DNA of 64,000 nucleotides from Enterobacter sp. CC120223-11 (GTDB taxonomy: Bacteria > Pseudomonadota > Gammaproteobacteria > Enterobacterales > Enterobacteriaceae): positions 248,001 through 312,000 of the forward strand of contig NZ_OBEF01000003.1 in the NCBI RefSeq assembly GCF_900215375.1. The letters are read 5' to 3'. Shown in pieces: positions 1-8,821 of this stretch (position 1 is the first letter of the stretch; every line of letters begins with the position of its first letter). The notes under the pieces are model-generated. The model ran no database searches and was not told the origin of the DNA. It saw only the letters and a list, made by a program, of their open reading frames with translations. The position numbers and the translations under genes are program-made.

Positions 1-861
1 TATATCAGCCAGAATCTGTATCTGAATCCGACGCTGGAGGAGATTGCTCGCGCCGTGGCCGTGTCGAGCTACCACTTTCATCGCATTTTTCGGGCGCAGG
101 TGGGGGAAACCGTCGCGGAATTTACCCGTCGCCTGCGGATGGAAAGGGCGGCCCTGTGGCTCACGCAAACGCCTCAGCGCGATATTACTGACCTGGCCCT
201 GAGCGCCGGGTTTTCCAGTTCACAAAATTTTGCGAAGGCTTTTCGCAACCATTTCTCCGTTTCTCCCGGCGAGTATCGGCGCCTTTACTCGACGCAAAGG
301 AATAGCAAGCCAGGAAACGTTGTCGCCAAAAAAAGCGCCTATTCTCAGACAACAAAACCGGAACCCGCCTGGCGTGAAAACGGATTGCAGCAGGCGTCCG
401 TAGTGAATTTACCCGCCCGACGGGTCGCTTATATGCGTCGGTTTGGCGCATATGGGAAAGAAACCTGCCAGCAGACGCATCAGGATCTGCTGGCATCACT
501 CCCGCAGCGGACACCCACGCAGCCTGCGGGAACGCTTTGTCTTTACTGGGATTCGCCGGAAGTGACTTCGGCATCGCGCTGCCGGACCGATGTTTGCATT
601 GAGATTGGCGACAGGGAAGTGCTCAGCCGCGGTGTTGCCGTACAGACGATTGCTGCCGGACATTATGCCGTTTGCCGCTTTGCTGTCTTTGGCGAGCAGC
701 TGGAGCAAACCTGGGATATCGCCTTTGCCTGGATGCAGGCCAACGGGTTAGTGAAAAGCGATAAGCCATGCTACGAATATTATTATAACGAAACCGATGT
801 TGCCCTCGATTATTACGTATTTGATATTGGTATTGCTTTGAAAAACACACCGCAGGAATAA
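1..861 (+). CDS. AraC family regulator with GyrI-like C-terminal domain (5' truncated by window edge)
   Basis: The reading frame is open to base 1, so the true start lies outside the window; the GTG at 55 is an internal valine, not a start. About 286 residues are visible. The N-terminal part is the second half of an AraC/XylS DNA-binding domain, with a helix-turn-helix around YHFHRIFR and the family signature region AGFSSSQNFAKAFRNHF followed by SPGEYRR. The C-terminal ~150 residues, from about VVNLPARRVAYMRRFGAYG to YYYNETDVALDYYVFDIGI, look like a GyrI-like small-molecule-binding domain, as in Rob and SbmC. This suggests a ligand-responsive transcription regulator. It ends 48 bases before the amidohydrolase gene on the same strand, so that gene may be a target or an operon partner. 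The ligand is unknown. Confidence 0.85.
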   Translation, partial: YISQNLYLNPTLEEIARAVAVSSYHFHRIFRAQVGETVAEFTRRLRMERAALWLTQTPQRDITDLALSAGFSSSQNFAKAFRNHFSVSPGEYRRLYSTQRNSKPGNVVAKKSAYSQTTKPEPAWRENGLQQASVVNLPARRVAYMRRFGAYGKETCQQTHQDLLASLPQRTPTQPAGTLCLYWDSPEVTSASRCRTDVCIEIGDREVLSRGVAVQTIAAGHYAVCRFAVFGEQLEQTWDIAFAWMQANGLVKSDKPCYEYYYNETDVALDYYVFDIGIALKNTPQE

Positions 862-909
862 TTTTTAAAAACAATAACGTGTTTATTCGCAACGCAATGG
901 AGTTAAATA

Positions 910-2664
910 ATGAAACCCTCAAGGTTATTTTTAGCCTGCGCACTAGTGGGCTGCTCTTTGTCCGTCTTCGCTCAGCAGGATGAGCCTCATACGATTATAT
1001 ATGGCGGGGAGATATATACCGCTGACTCGAATAATCCTCACCCCGAAGCGGTCGGTATCGTCGGCAAAAACATCGTCGCGGTAGGCCGCTATCAGGATGT
1101 GTTAAAGCAAGTTGGTGCAGGTGCGCAGCGACAGGATCTTCACGGTAAGTACCTGATGCCAGGCCTTATCGATAGCCACGCCCATGTGGCCTATGCAGGA
1201 TTTCAGACGGTAACCCTGGCATTCCCTGATGGGCTGAAAAACGCCGGCCAAATTCGTGCATTTTTGGCAGCGAATAAAAATAATCCAAAACGCGACCTCC
1301 ACGGCATTGAGTTTTACAGCAATCTCTCGCTGGATTACTGGGATCATATCGATCTGCTTGCCAGTGTATTTAATGCCGATGAATATAAAAATACACCAGT
1401 GGTATTAGCCGGGTACGATGCTCACACAGGTTGGGCAAATAAGGCGATGCTCAATAAATCCGGATTAACTGATGAAACACTGGACAAACTCGATGCGGGA
1501 ATTAAAGCCGGAACCGGATTAACGCCGCAGGGCAAAGTAAACGGTTTTGTGGCGGAAGGCGCATGGGATTTTGTTCTTAGCGCCATCCCACCCGTTGATG
1601 ATGGCAAAATTGCGCAGGGCATTCTCGCCGGCGCGAAGGTGATGAACGGCTTCGGCATCACGGCGTGGATGGACCCCATCAGTAACGTGCGCCCGCTGGC
1701 GCCCGTGTTTAACGCAAGTCCAGGTCGCAATGATACCGGCCTGCTTCCGGCTTACACCTCACTCGCGCAGGCCGGTAGGCTGAACGCGCACGTCACGGGT
1801 CTGGCACTGGTAAATATTCACGCGAAGCCTGAAGCCATTGACGACGTAGTGGCGCTGCGAAACCAGTTCTCTCAGACACCGGATGTTCGCCTGGGCGGCA
1901 TCAAAATCTTCCAGGACGGGGTGATTGAATACCCGGCACAAAGCGCAAAGCTCAGTGAAGATTACCTGAACCGGCCCGGCTACAGCGGCGATAACACGCT
2001 GGATAAAAAACAGTTTTGCCAGCTTATCGCCAGAGCGGATGCCGAACATCTGATTGCCCATTTCCACGCGATTGGCGACAGGGCGGTGAAGGAGTCGCTG
2101 GATGCCATCGCCTGCGCCCGCCAGCAGAACGGCAACAGTGAGACGCTGCACAGCATCACCCATCTTGAGGTGGTCAGCCCGCAGAGCCTGCCGCGTTTTC
2201 AGCAGCTGAATGTGGCGGCGGCCATGCAGCTGCTGTGGGCCGGAAAGGATGCCGCCTCTACGACGTTGATTGACGGCAAAGTACCTGCGCCGCTGCTGAA
2301 GCACCTGTACCCGGCAGGTGATTTACTGCGCCACGGCGCGCTGATTTCCGGGGCGAGCGACTGGCCGGTCTCCAGCCCGAACCCGCTGCTGGCAATCTAC
2401 ACCGCCGTCACACGCATGGGGGAACTGGGCGAATTACCACCGGAGAGCGAAAAAATCAGCCGCGAAGCGATGCTGAAAGCCTACACCCTGAACGCCGCCA
2501 AAGTGATTGGGCGCGATAGAGAGATTGGCTCAATCAGCGTCGGGAAAAGCGCTGACCTGGTTCTGTTTGACCGCAACTTAGAGAAAGTCAGCATCGAAGA
2601 GATGCGTGATGCCAAAGTGCTCTGGACGATGTTTGAAGGGACGCGGGTTTATAGCGCACCGTAA
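910..2664 (+). CDS. Exported amidohydrolase, YtcJ-like (amidohydrolase 3 family)
   Basis: The protein has 584 residues. The N-terminus has a positive start, a hydrophobic core and a likely signal peptidase I site after SVFA; an LVGC tetrad at residues 12-15 could instead be a lipobox, so it is either periplasmic or a lipoprotein. Metal-binding motifs of the amidohydrolase superfamily are visible: DSHAHVAY after about residue 90, HFHAIGDRAV near the middle, THLEVV, and GASDWPVSSPNPL in the C-terminal third. The C-terminus carries the usual SADLVLFDRNL strand. YtcJ-like proteins hydrolyse C-N bonds in various cyclic or N-acylated substrates; the substrate here cannot be told. The start is supported by GGAG nine bases upstream. 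It follows the AraC-type gene by 48 bases and is followed by a hairpin terminator. Confidence 0.88.
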   Translation: MKPSRLFLACALVGCSLSVFAQQDEPHTIIYGGEIYTADSNNPHPEAVGIVGKNIVAVGRYQDVLKQVGAGAQRQDLHGKYLMPGLIDSHAHVAYAGFQTVTLAFPDGLKNAGQIRAFLAANKNNPKRDLHGIEFYSNLSLDYWDHIDLLASVFNADEYKNTPVVLAGYDAHTGWANKAMLNKSGLTDETLDKLDAGIKAGTGLTPQGKVNGFVAEGAWDFVLSAIPPVDDGKIAQGILAGAKVMNGFGITAWMDPISNVRPLAPVFNASPGRNDTGLLPAYTSLAQAGRLNAHVTGLALVNIHAKPEAIDDVVALRNQFSQTPDVRLGGIKIFQDGVIEYPAQSAKLSEDYLNRPGYSGDNTLDKKQFCQLIARADAEHLIAHFHAIGDRAVKESLDAIACARQQNGNSETLHSITHLEVVSPQSLPRFQQLNVAAAMQLLWAGKDAASTTLIDGKVPAPLLKHLYPAGDLLRHGALISGASDWPVSSPNPLLAIYTAVTRMGELGELPPESEKISREAMLKAYTLNAAKVIGRDREIGSISVGKSADLVLFDRNLEKVSIEEMRDAKVLWTMFEGTRVYSAP

Positions 2665-2679
2665 TGCATTGATAATGGG

Positions 2680-2710
2680 TACGGGCCGTAAGGCTCGTAT
2701 CTTTTATTTG
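2680..2710 (+). terminator. Rho-independent terminator after the amidohydrolase gene
   Basis: An 8-bp stem (TACGGGCC paired with GGCTCGTA, one G-U pair) with a GTAA loop is followed by a T-rich run TCTTTTATTT, 15 bases after the stop codon. Confidence 0.7.
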
Positions 2711-3365
2711 AGGCAGTATTTAGCAATGCTTTAATAAGCGCAAAGTTTTGCAGCTAATTATCCCGATAGTGGCGGTGTAAATTAATTGTGCAGCTGGGAA
2801 ATTAACGAGATAACATGAAACACTATTAAACGTTTATTGCTCTTTAAGGAGGCGACGTATGCTTCTGGCCATCTTGATTTATTCTCAGTGATGGGGCTGC
2901 TATATCCGAAATGATTTATCGATGTAGATGTTGTTTTTGTTTTTATTCTTTTAAAATCATCACCTTGAATTATCATCTTTCTCTTCCTTACCCTCTCTTA
3001 CTCACTTCATTTCTTCTGAAATAGCGCCCTTTGCACCGGGTAATTATATGTGGTGCAATCGTTAATAAATCTGTTTGGATAATGTTCGGCTTCCCCTCGG
3101 AAGTTGTCTTTTTTCTGCGTAATAATTATCCTAGACCTCCTTCGAAAATAATTCGTTGCTTTCTTAATGGCTCTGGAAAACCTATTCCAGTCCGGTAATG
3201 TTTTGGGACTTTTATAGATTGATGTACAGGCTTTCACTCATGGAGTGGGCTCTGGCATGGATGATATTCCGTGCCTTTCAGGGACGGAAGTCAGCCCGGG
3301 TATTTGCCCGGTTTATGGCCTGAATTGTCAGGTCCCGATACTCCTTCATTTTATGAGGAACAGAA
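2711..3365. other. Long AT-rich intergenic region upstream of gfcA
   Basis: This 655-base stretch holds no convincing gene; small frames in it lack ribosome sites and recognisable composition. It probably carries the gfc promoter and leader. At 3120-3133 the bottom strand reads TAGGATAATTATTA, an 11 of 14 match to the RcsAB box consensus, but this is weak. Close to gfcA a hairpin CCGGG-TATTTG-CCCGG followed by TTTA (about 3296-3314) could be a leader attenuator. Confidence 0.4.
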
Positions 3366-3623
3366 ATGAAAAAGACGATGTGTGCCGTTCTGGCAGCGCT
3401 GAGCGTGGCATTCGTGGCTCCGGCCTTCGCCGCAACTGAAACCGCAGCCGGCTCCGGTCTGGCGACCGCGGGCACGACCGGTGGCGTTGCTGCCGGTGCG
3501 GTGGGAACGGCGACGGTAGTTGGCGTGACTGCTGCGGTGGGTCTGGCGACTCTGGCTGTTGTTGCAGCGACTGACAACAGCGACGGCTCCAAAAACACCA
3601 CCACCACCACAGCAACCCGCTAA
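3366..3623 (+). CDS. gfcA: GfcA-like threonine-rich exported small protein
   Basis: The product has 85 residues, with a signal peptide cleaved after APAFA. The mature part is rich in Gly, Ala, Thr and Val, contains a hydrophobic stretch of about 20 residues, and ends in a poly-threonine tail. This is the pattern of GfcA (YmcD), the first product of the group 4 capsule operon. Its exact role is unknown; the family is short and found only next to gfcBCDE. GAGGAA lies just before the ATG. A strong hairpin after the stop separates it from gfcB. Confidence 0.8.
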   Translation: MKKTMCAVLAALSVAFVAPAFAATETAAGSGLATAGTTGGVAAGAVGTATVVGVTAAVGLATLAVVAATDNSDGSKNTTTTTATR

Positions 3624-3673
3624 GTGCGGGTAACGCGGTTCAACGCCTGACGCTGGACTGCGTTGTGATCCTG

Positions 3674-3700
3674 CCCGGAGCGCTTGCTCCGGGTATTTTG
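3674..3700 (+). terminator. Intra-operon hairpin between gfcA and gfcB
   Basis: A perfect 8-bp stem CCCGGAGC/GCTCCGGG with a GCTT loop is followed by TATTTTG. It sits about 50 bases after the gfcA stop and 44 bases before the likely gfcB start. It probably terminates part of the transcripts, so that gfcA mRNA would exceed that of gfcBCDE-etp-etk. Confidence 0.7.
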
Positions 3701-3744
3701 ACTATGACCTTGTCACCCTGATGACAGATACAAAAGGAACTTCG

Positions 3745-4386
3745 GTGCGCCCACTTTTTTTCCTGCTACTCGGACTGCTGCAGGGATGTACTCCCGCCCA
3801 GCAAAGCATGATGGAAACCTTTGATACAGCCCTGAAAGGGGACAAAGACATCACGCTTTCCGATGAGTTCATCCGCACACAGCCGTACGCCTCGATGTAT
3901 CTGCGCCTTAACCAGGGCCAGCAGATTTTCGTTGTGCTGGGCTTTATAGAGCAGGGGCAAAGTAAATGGCTGACGGCGGACAACGCGATGATCGTCACCC
4001 GTCAGGGGCGTTTGCTGAAAACCACGGGTTTGAAAGAGAACCTGCTGGAAGTGAGAAGCCCGGAGCACGATCCGCTGAGCGAACCTTCGCAACTGCAACA
4101 GGGGGCAAGCTGGCAGCGTGTGATTCGCTGGCAGGAAGAGGGACGAGAACGATCCTCGGTGCTTTCGTCGCAGTTCTCACCAGGAGAAGAAACCGTGCTG
4201 AACCTCGCAGGCGAGAAAATAGTCGTTCGCGAATGGCTGGAAAATGTTCAGTCACAGACCCCTGACCTTCGCTGGCAGAACCGCTTCTGGATAGACGTGA
4301 AATCCGGCGTAGTGCGCCGCAGCGAACAGACCTTAGGCGCAGGCTTTTACCCTGTGGACATGACCTTTCTGAAACCCGCCCCATGA
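3745..4386 (+). CDS. gfcB: GfcB, YjbF-family outer-membrane lipoprotein
   Basis: I choose the GTG at 3745 over the upstream ATG at 3721. AAGGA lies six bases before the GTG, while the ATG has no ribosome site, and the GTG start gives a compact lipoprotein signal ending in LLQGC (lipidated Cys15). The protein is then 213 residues, typical for the YjbF/GfcB family. Visible family features are the YLRLNQGQQIFVVLG strand and the RFWIDVKSGVVRRS motif near the C-terminus. GfcB is needed for group 4 capsule secretion; the biochemical role is not established. The stop overlaps the gfcC start (ATGA), suggesting translational coupling. Confidence 0.85.
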   Translation: MRPLFFLLLGLLQGCTPAQQSMMETFDTALKGDKDITLSDEFIRTQPYASMYLRLNQGQQIFVVLGFIEQGQSKWLTADNAMIVTRQGRLLKTTGLKENLLEVRSPEHDPLSEPSQLQQGASWQRVIRWQEEGRERSSVLSSQFSPGEETVLNLAGEKIVVREWLENVQSQTPDLRWQNRFWIDVKSGVVRRSEQTLGAGFYPVDMTFLKPAP

Positions 4387-5123
4387 AAACGATTAACAAA
4401 AGACTGATGATTTGCGTGTTAAGCGCGCTGAGCCTGAAAGCCTGGGGCAGTGGCCTTGTCACCGTCGTCGGTCACCGACCGCAGCATAACGTCGTCGTGG
4501 CAAGCGATTTGGCTCAGCTGGTGACCACGCCTTTGCTGATGAATAACACCTGGTGGCCCGGGGCCATTATTGCCACTCCGGCCGCGACGTTAAGTGCTCA
4601 GCTTGAGCAACAGCAGGTGCTTGAGCAGCTCACCCGCTGGGAGCAGAAGGCAAATGACCGACAAAGTGCCACCGTTCGCGCAGTCAGAGAACAGCTCCAG
4701 AGTATGAAGGTGACTGGCCGCCACTTTGTCAGCCTCGACCCGGATGTGGTGCGCACCAAAGAGGGAGCAAATCCCCGTCTGGAGGGCACCTACACCCTTT
4801 ACATCGTTCCTCGCGCGCAGACAGTGACCGTGGTCGGTGCAGTCAGTAATGGGGGCGAGCAGCCATGGCGCCCAGGCACGCCGGTCAGTCACTATCTGAA
4901 GGGGCTTCATCAGCTGGCTGGCGCTGATAAAAATTACGTGACAATCGTCCATCCTGATGGCGAAAGCGAGATCGCGCCGGTGGCGTACTGGAATGCGCAA
5001 GACCGTGAAGTTGAACCCGGCAGCGTTCTCTGGGTCGGTTTTTCTCCGGCGATGCTGCCGGAGGCGTTCGTCCAGCTTAATCAGCAGATCTCGTCGCTGC
5101 TGACCAAACGGGTCGCCCAGTGA
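4383..5123 (+). CDS. gfcC: GfcC, YjbG-family periplasmic polysaccharide export protein
   Basis: The protein has 246 residues with a signal peptide ending around KAWG-SG. GfcC-family proteins are periplasmic and resemble the periplasmic ring-forming domains of Wza, with beta-grasp folds and a C-terminal amphipathic helix; here the C-terminal [18 protein letters not shown] fits that helix. The SVL-WVGF and [10 protein letters not shown] segments are beta strands typical of capsule biogenesis GfcC proteins. It overlaps gfcB upstream and gfcD downstream by a few bases. Confidence 0.85.
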   Translation: MKTINKRLMICVLSALSLKAWGSGLVTVVGHRPQHNVVVASDLAQLVTTPLLMNNTWWPGAIIATPAATLSAQLEQQQVLEQLTRWEQKANDRQSATVRAVREQLQSMKVTGRHFVSLDPDVVRTKEGANPRLEGTYTLYIVPRAQTVTVVGAVSNGGEQPWRPGTPVSHYLKGLHQLAGADKNYVTIVHPDGESEIAPVAYWNAQDREVEPGSVLWVGFSPAMLPEAFVQLNQQISSLLTKRVAQ

Positions 5124-7210
5124 TGAAAAAAACGTATCTGATGAGCTGCCTGGCGCTGGTCTTTCCGGGGGCCGGACAGGCAGAACCCTATGGCGATCCC
5201 GTCCGCGCTTCCCAATCTGATTTCGGTGGTACGGGCCTGATGCAGACCCCCAACGCACGTATCGCTCGTGAAGGCGAGTTCAGTGTTAACTACCGCGATA
5301 ACGATCAGTACCGTTTTTATTCAACGTCCATCGGGCTCTTTCCGTGGCTCGAGGGGACTATCCGTTACACGGATGTCCGCACCCGCAAATACAGTGATAA
5401 TGAAGCCTTCAGCGGCGATCAGAGCTACAAAGATAAATCGTTCGATTTCAAAATCCGCCTTCTGGAAGAGGATTTCATCGTTCCGCAGGTGGCTTTTGGA
5501 AAGCGCGACATTGCCGGAACAGGGCTGTTTGACGGCGAGTATCTGGTTGCCAGCAAATATTTCGGACCGCTGGATGTCAGCTTTGGCATGGCCTGGGGTT
5601 ACCCCGGCAACAGCGGCAATGTGCGTAACCCACTATGTCAGGTGAGCGATAAATACTGCACCCGTGCCGAGCTTAATGACGCCGGGGATATCAGCTTCAG
5701 CGACATGTTCCGTGGCCCGGCGGCGCTGTTCGGCGGGGTGGAGTATCAGACGCCGTGGCAGCCGCTGCGCCTGAAGCTTGAGTATGACGGCAATGACTAC
5801 CGCGATGACTTCGCAGGGCGACTGCAGCAGTCCAGCCATTTCAATGTGGGTGCCGTCTGGCGGGCCACCGACTGGGCCGAACTGAATCTCAGCTACGAAA
5901 GAGGCAACACGCTAATGGCTGGCTTCACGCTGCGCACCAATTTTAACGATTTGCGTCCGGCCCTGCGGGATAAGCCGCCAGCTGAATATGCCCCACAGCC
6001 GGAAACAGCCGCTTTGTCTTTCACCAGCGCCGCAAGCCAGCTCACGGCGCTGAAGTACGACGCCGGGTTTGATGCACCGGAGATCGCACAGTACGGTGGC
6101 ACGCTCTATATGTCGGGGGAACAGTACCGTTACAGGGATTCTCGCGAGGCCGTCGATCGTGCCAACCGAATTCTGGCCAACAATCTGCCAGCAGGCGTGA
6201 AAACGTTAAGCGTTACCCAGACCCGTGACCGGATGCCAATGGTTACCACGCAAACGGATGTGGCAGGTTTGCGCCGTCAGCTCGAAGGCTATCCTTTGGG
6301 GCAGGAAACGCAACCAGCACAGACGCGAGTCGAACCCGTCGATACCCGCCTGTTTAGCCGCGGATACCGCATCAAACCTGAACGCTTTAGTTATTCGTTT
6401 GCACCGACCCTGGCGCAGTCCCTTGGTGGGCCGGAGGACTTTTATCTCTTCCAGGCCGGACTGATGAGCAGCGCCCGTTTCTGGCTGACGGAGCACGCTT
6501 TGCTGGATGGTGGCATTTTTACCAACCTCTACAACAACTACGACAAATTTAATTCGTCGCTGCTGCCGTCCGATTCCACCTTGCCGAGGGTGCGTACGCA
6601 CATTCGTGACTACGTCAGCAACGATGTTTATCTCAATAATCTGCAGGCCAACCTTTTCCAGCCGCTGGGACACGGGTTTTACAGCCAGGTCTACGGGGGC
6701 TATCTCGAGACAATGTATGCCGGTGTGGGGGCAGAAGTGCTCTGGCGGCCGCTGGACAGAAGCTGGGCGCTGGGCGCAGACCTGAACTATGTGCGCCAGC
6801 GCGACTGGAACAACATGATGCGCTTCGCTGATTACAGTGCGCCAACGGGTTTTGTGACCGCTTACTGGAACCCGCCTGTGGTGAACTCCCTGCTGATGAA
6901 GGTCAGCGTCGGGCAGTACCTAGCGAAGGACAAAGGCGTCACGGTTGATGTGGCCAAACGCTTTGACAGCGGCATCACCGTCGGTGTTTGGGCGGCTTTG
7001 TCGAACGTATCAAAGGAAGACTACGGCGAAGGGGGCTTCAGCAAAGGTTTCTACGTTTCCATTCCCCTCGATTTGATGACCATCTCACCGAATCGCAATC
7101 GCGCAGTGGTCTCCTGGACGCCGCTCACACGCGACGGCGGTCAGATGCTGGGGCGCAAGTATCAACTTTACGGTATCACAGACGATCGGGAACGACCGGT
7201 CGGACAATAA
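5123..7210 (+). CDS. gfcD: GfcD, YjbH-family outer-membrane beta-barrel
   Basis: The ATG at 5123 overlaps the gfcC stop (TGATG); a GTG three bases earlier would add one residue. The 695-residue product has a signal peptide cleaved after GQA. The mature start ([21 protein letters not shown]) and the many alternating-residue strands with aromatic ends identify the YjbH family of predicted outer-membrane beta-barrel proteins. In the homologous yjbEFGH and gfc systems these are thought to help move polysaccharide across the outer membrane. The C-terminus (PVGQ) lacks the usual terminal Phe, as is common for the family. Confidence 0.87.
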   Translation: MKKTYLMSCLALVFPGAGQAEPYGDPVRASQSDFGGTGLMQTPNARIAREGEFSVNYRDNDQYRFYSTSIGLFPWLEGTIRYTDVRTRKYSDNEAFSGDQSYKDKSFDFKIRLLEEDFIVPQVAFGKRDIAGTGLFDGEYLVASKYFGPLDVSFGMAWGYPGNSGNVRNPLCQVSDKYCTRAELNDAGDISFSDMFRGPAALFGGVEYQTPWQPLRLKLEYDGNDYRDDFAGRLQQSSHFNVGAVWRATDWAELNLSYERGNTLMAGFTLRTNFNDLRPALRDKPPAEYAPQPETAALSFTSAASQLTALKYDAGFDAPEIAQYGGTLYMSGEQYRYRDSREAVDRANRILANNLPAGVKTLSVTQTRDRMPMVTTQTDVAGLRRQLEGYPLGQETQPAQTRVEPVDTRLFSRGYRIKPERFSYSFAPTLAQSLGGPEDFYLFQAGLMSSARFWLTEHALLDGGIFTNLYNNYDKFNSSLLPSDSTLPRVRTHIRDYVSNDVYLNNLQANLFQPLGHGFYSQVYGGYLETMYAGVGAEVLWRPLDRSWALGADLNYVRQRDWNNMMRFADYSAPTGFVTAYWNPPVVNSLLMKVSVGQYLAKDKGVTVDVAKRFDSGITVGVWAALSNVSKEDYGEGGFSKGFYVSIPLDLMTISPNRNRAVVSWTPLTRDGGQMLGRKYQLYGITDDRERPVGQ

Positions 7211-7238
7211 CTTATTGATTAAATGACGATTTGAACAA

Positions 7239-8378
7239 ATGAAAAAGCGAACTCTGAAATATTCTCTGCTGGCGCTCACGCTGGTTGCACTTAGCGGCTG
7301 TACGGTCGTACCCGGGCAGGGATTAAACCTCCGTGGCAAAGATGTCATTGAACAGCCTGACAGCAACTATGACATCAATAAAATGGTGAACATCTACCCA
7401 ATGACGCCGGGGCTGGTTGATAGCATGCGCCCTCAGCCGGTGACCTCCCGGGCTAACCCTGACCTGGATGCTCATCTGCAAAATTATGAGTACCGCATTG
7501 GCGTGGGTGATGTGCTGATGGTCACCGTCTGGGACCACCCTGAACTTACTACGCCCGCAGGGCAATACCGTAGCGCAAGCGATACAGGTAACTGGGTTAA
7601 CGCAGATGGCGCTATTTTTTACCCCTATATCGGTCGACTCAAAGTGGCAGGCAAAACCCTGACCGAAGTGCGTCAGGCGATCACCGCCAGTCTGGATAAG
7701 GTGATTGAAAGCCCGCAGGTGGACGTGAGCATTGCGGCATTTCGCTCGCAGAAAGCCTATGTGACCGGTGAAGTGGCGAAGTCCGGCCAGCAGCCGATCA
7801 CCAACATTCCCCTGACCATTATGGATGCCATTAACGCCGCCGGCGGCCTGACCGCTGATGCTGACTGGCGCAACGTGGTGCTGACCCACAAAGGCGAGGA
7901 GAGTCGTATCTCCCTCTATGCCCTGATGCAGCGCGGCGACCTTACCCAGAATAAGCTGCTCCATCCGGGCGACATCCTGTTCATTCCCCGCAACGATGAC
8001 CTGAAAGTGTTTGTGATGGGTGAAGTTGGCAAACAGGCCACTCTGAAAATGGACCGTAGCGGAATGACGCTTGCGGAGGCACTGGGCAATGCCGAGGGCC
8101 TGAAGCAGGAGATGTCGGACGCTACCGGGGTCTTTGTGATTCGTTCCCTGAAAGGCAAACAGGGCGGCAAAATCGCCAGCATTTATCAGCTTAATGCTCA
8201 GGATGCTTCTGCGATGGTACTTGGCACGGAATTCCGTCTTGAGCCTTACGACATTGTGTACGTTACCACCGCGCCGCTGGTGCGCTGGAACCGCGTTATT
8301 TCGCAGCTGGTGCCGACCATCAGCGGCGTTCACGATCTGACTGAAACGGCGAGGTTCATCAAAACATGGCCAAATTAA
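7239..8378 (+). CDS. gfcE: GfcE, Wza-type outer-membrane polysaccharide export lipoprotein
   Basis: The protein has 379 residues, the usual Wza length. The signal ends in ALSGC, so Cys21 is lipidated. The polysaccharide export domain begins at about residue 85 ([19 protein letters not shown]), followed by two SLBB-type repeats ([19 protein letters not shown] and [18 protein letters not shown]). Wza proteins form octameric outer-membrane channels with a C-terminal helical barrel; the last ~35 residues here would supply it. It works with the Etk kinase. A paralogue, wza itself, starts at the right end of this window. It overlaps etp by 13 bases. Confidence 0.92.
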   Translation: MKKRTLKYSLLALTLVALSGCTVVPGQGLNLRGKDVIEQPDSNYDINKMVNIYPMTPGLVDSMRPQPVTSRANPDLDAHLQNYEYRIGVGDVLMVTVWDHPELTTPAGQYRSASDTGNWVNADGAIFYPYIGRLKVAGKTLTEVRQAITASLDKVIESPQVDVSIAAFRSQKAYVTGEVAKSGQQPITNIPLTIMDAINAAGGLTADADWRNVVLTHKGEESRISLYALMQRGDLTQNKLLHPGDILFIPRNDDLKVFVMGEVGKQATLKMDRSGMTLAEALGNAEGLKQEMSDATGVFVIRSLKGKQGGKIASIYQLNAQDASAMVLGTEFRLEPYDIVYVTTAPLVRWNRVISQLVPTISGVHDLTETARFIKTWPN

Positions 8379-8821
8379 CCTTTACGTCGATCCTGGTTGT
8401 CTGCACCGGCAATATTTGTCGCTCGCCAACGGGGGAGCGCATGCTGCGGCGAATGCTCCCGGAGCTAAAAGTGGATTCAGCCGGAACCTTCGGCCTGAGC
8501 GGGGAACCGGCCGAGAGCACGGCTTTGAAGGTTGCCGCGGCAAAGGGTCTGTCTCTTGAAGGCCATATTGCACGTAAGCTGACGCCCGCTGTGGCGCGGG
8601 AATACGATTTGATTCTGGTTATGGAGCCGGAACATATCGCCCAAGTCACCACGATTGCGCCAGAAGCTCGCGGGAAAACCCTGCTGCTGGGCCAGTGGAT
8701 GGGAGGGAAGGAGATACCGGATCCCTACCGTAAGAACCAGGAAGCGTTTGAACACGTCTATGGCCTGCTGGAGCTGGCCTGTCAGCAATGGGCCGATAAG
8801 CTCAGCAAAACCACGGAATGA
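8366..8821 (+). CDS. etp: Low-molecular-weight protein-tyrosine phosphatase Etp
   Basis: The protein has 151 residues. The P-loop signature C-T-G-N-I-C-R-S places the catalytic Cys at 13 and the binding Arg at 19. The general acid Asp119 lies in the DPYRK motif. Etp dephosphorylates its cognate kinase Etk, so the two set a phosphorylation cycle that controls polysaccharide polymer export. Its start lies inside the end of gfcE, and its stop overlaps the etk start (ATGA), so translation is likely coupled. Confidence 0.93.
   Translation: MAKLTFTSILVVCTGNICRSPTGERMLRRMLPELKVDSAGTFGLSGEPAESTALKVAAAKGLSLEGHIARKLTPAVAREYDLILVMEPEHIAQVTTIAPEARGKTLLLGQWMGGKEIPDPYRKNQEAFEHVYGLLELACQQWADKLSKTTE

Noticed and set aside
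55-57. GTG at 55 as start of the AraC-type gene
   Set aside because: The frame continues upstream with the conserved first helix of the DNA-binding domain (NPTLEEIARAVAVS), so the gene begins outside the window.
2782-3237. Leftward frames of 64 and 76 codons before gfcA
   Set aside because: There are no ribosome sites or family features; the region is better read as a promoter and leader.
3278-3615. Antisense frames of 89-110 codons over gfcA
   Set aside because: They mirror the low-complexity Ala/Gly/Thr codons of gfcA, have no ribosome site and no recognisable motif.
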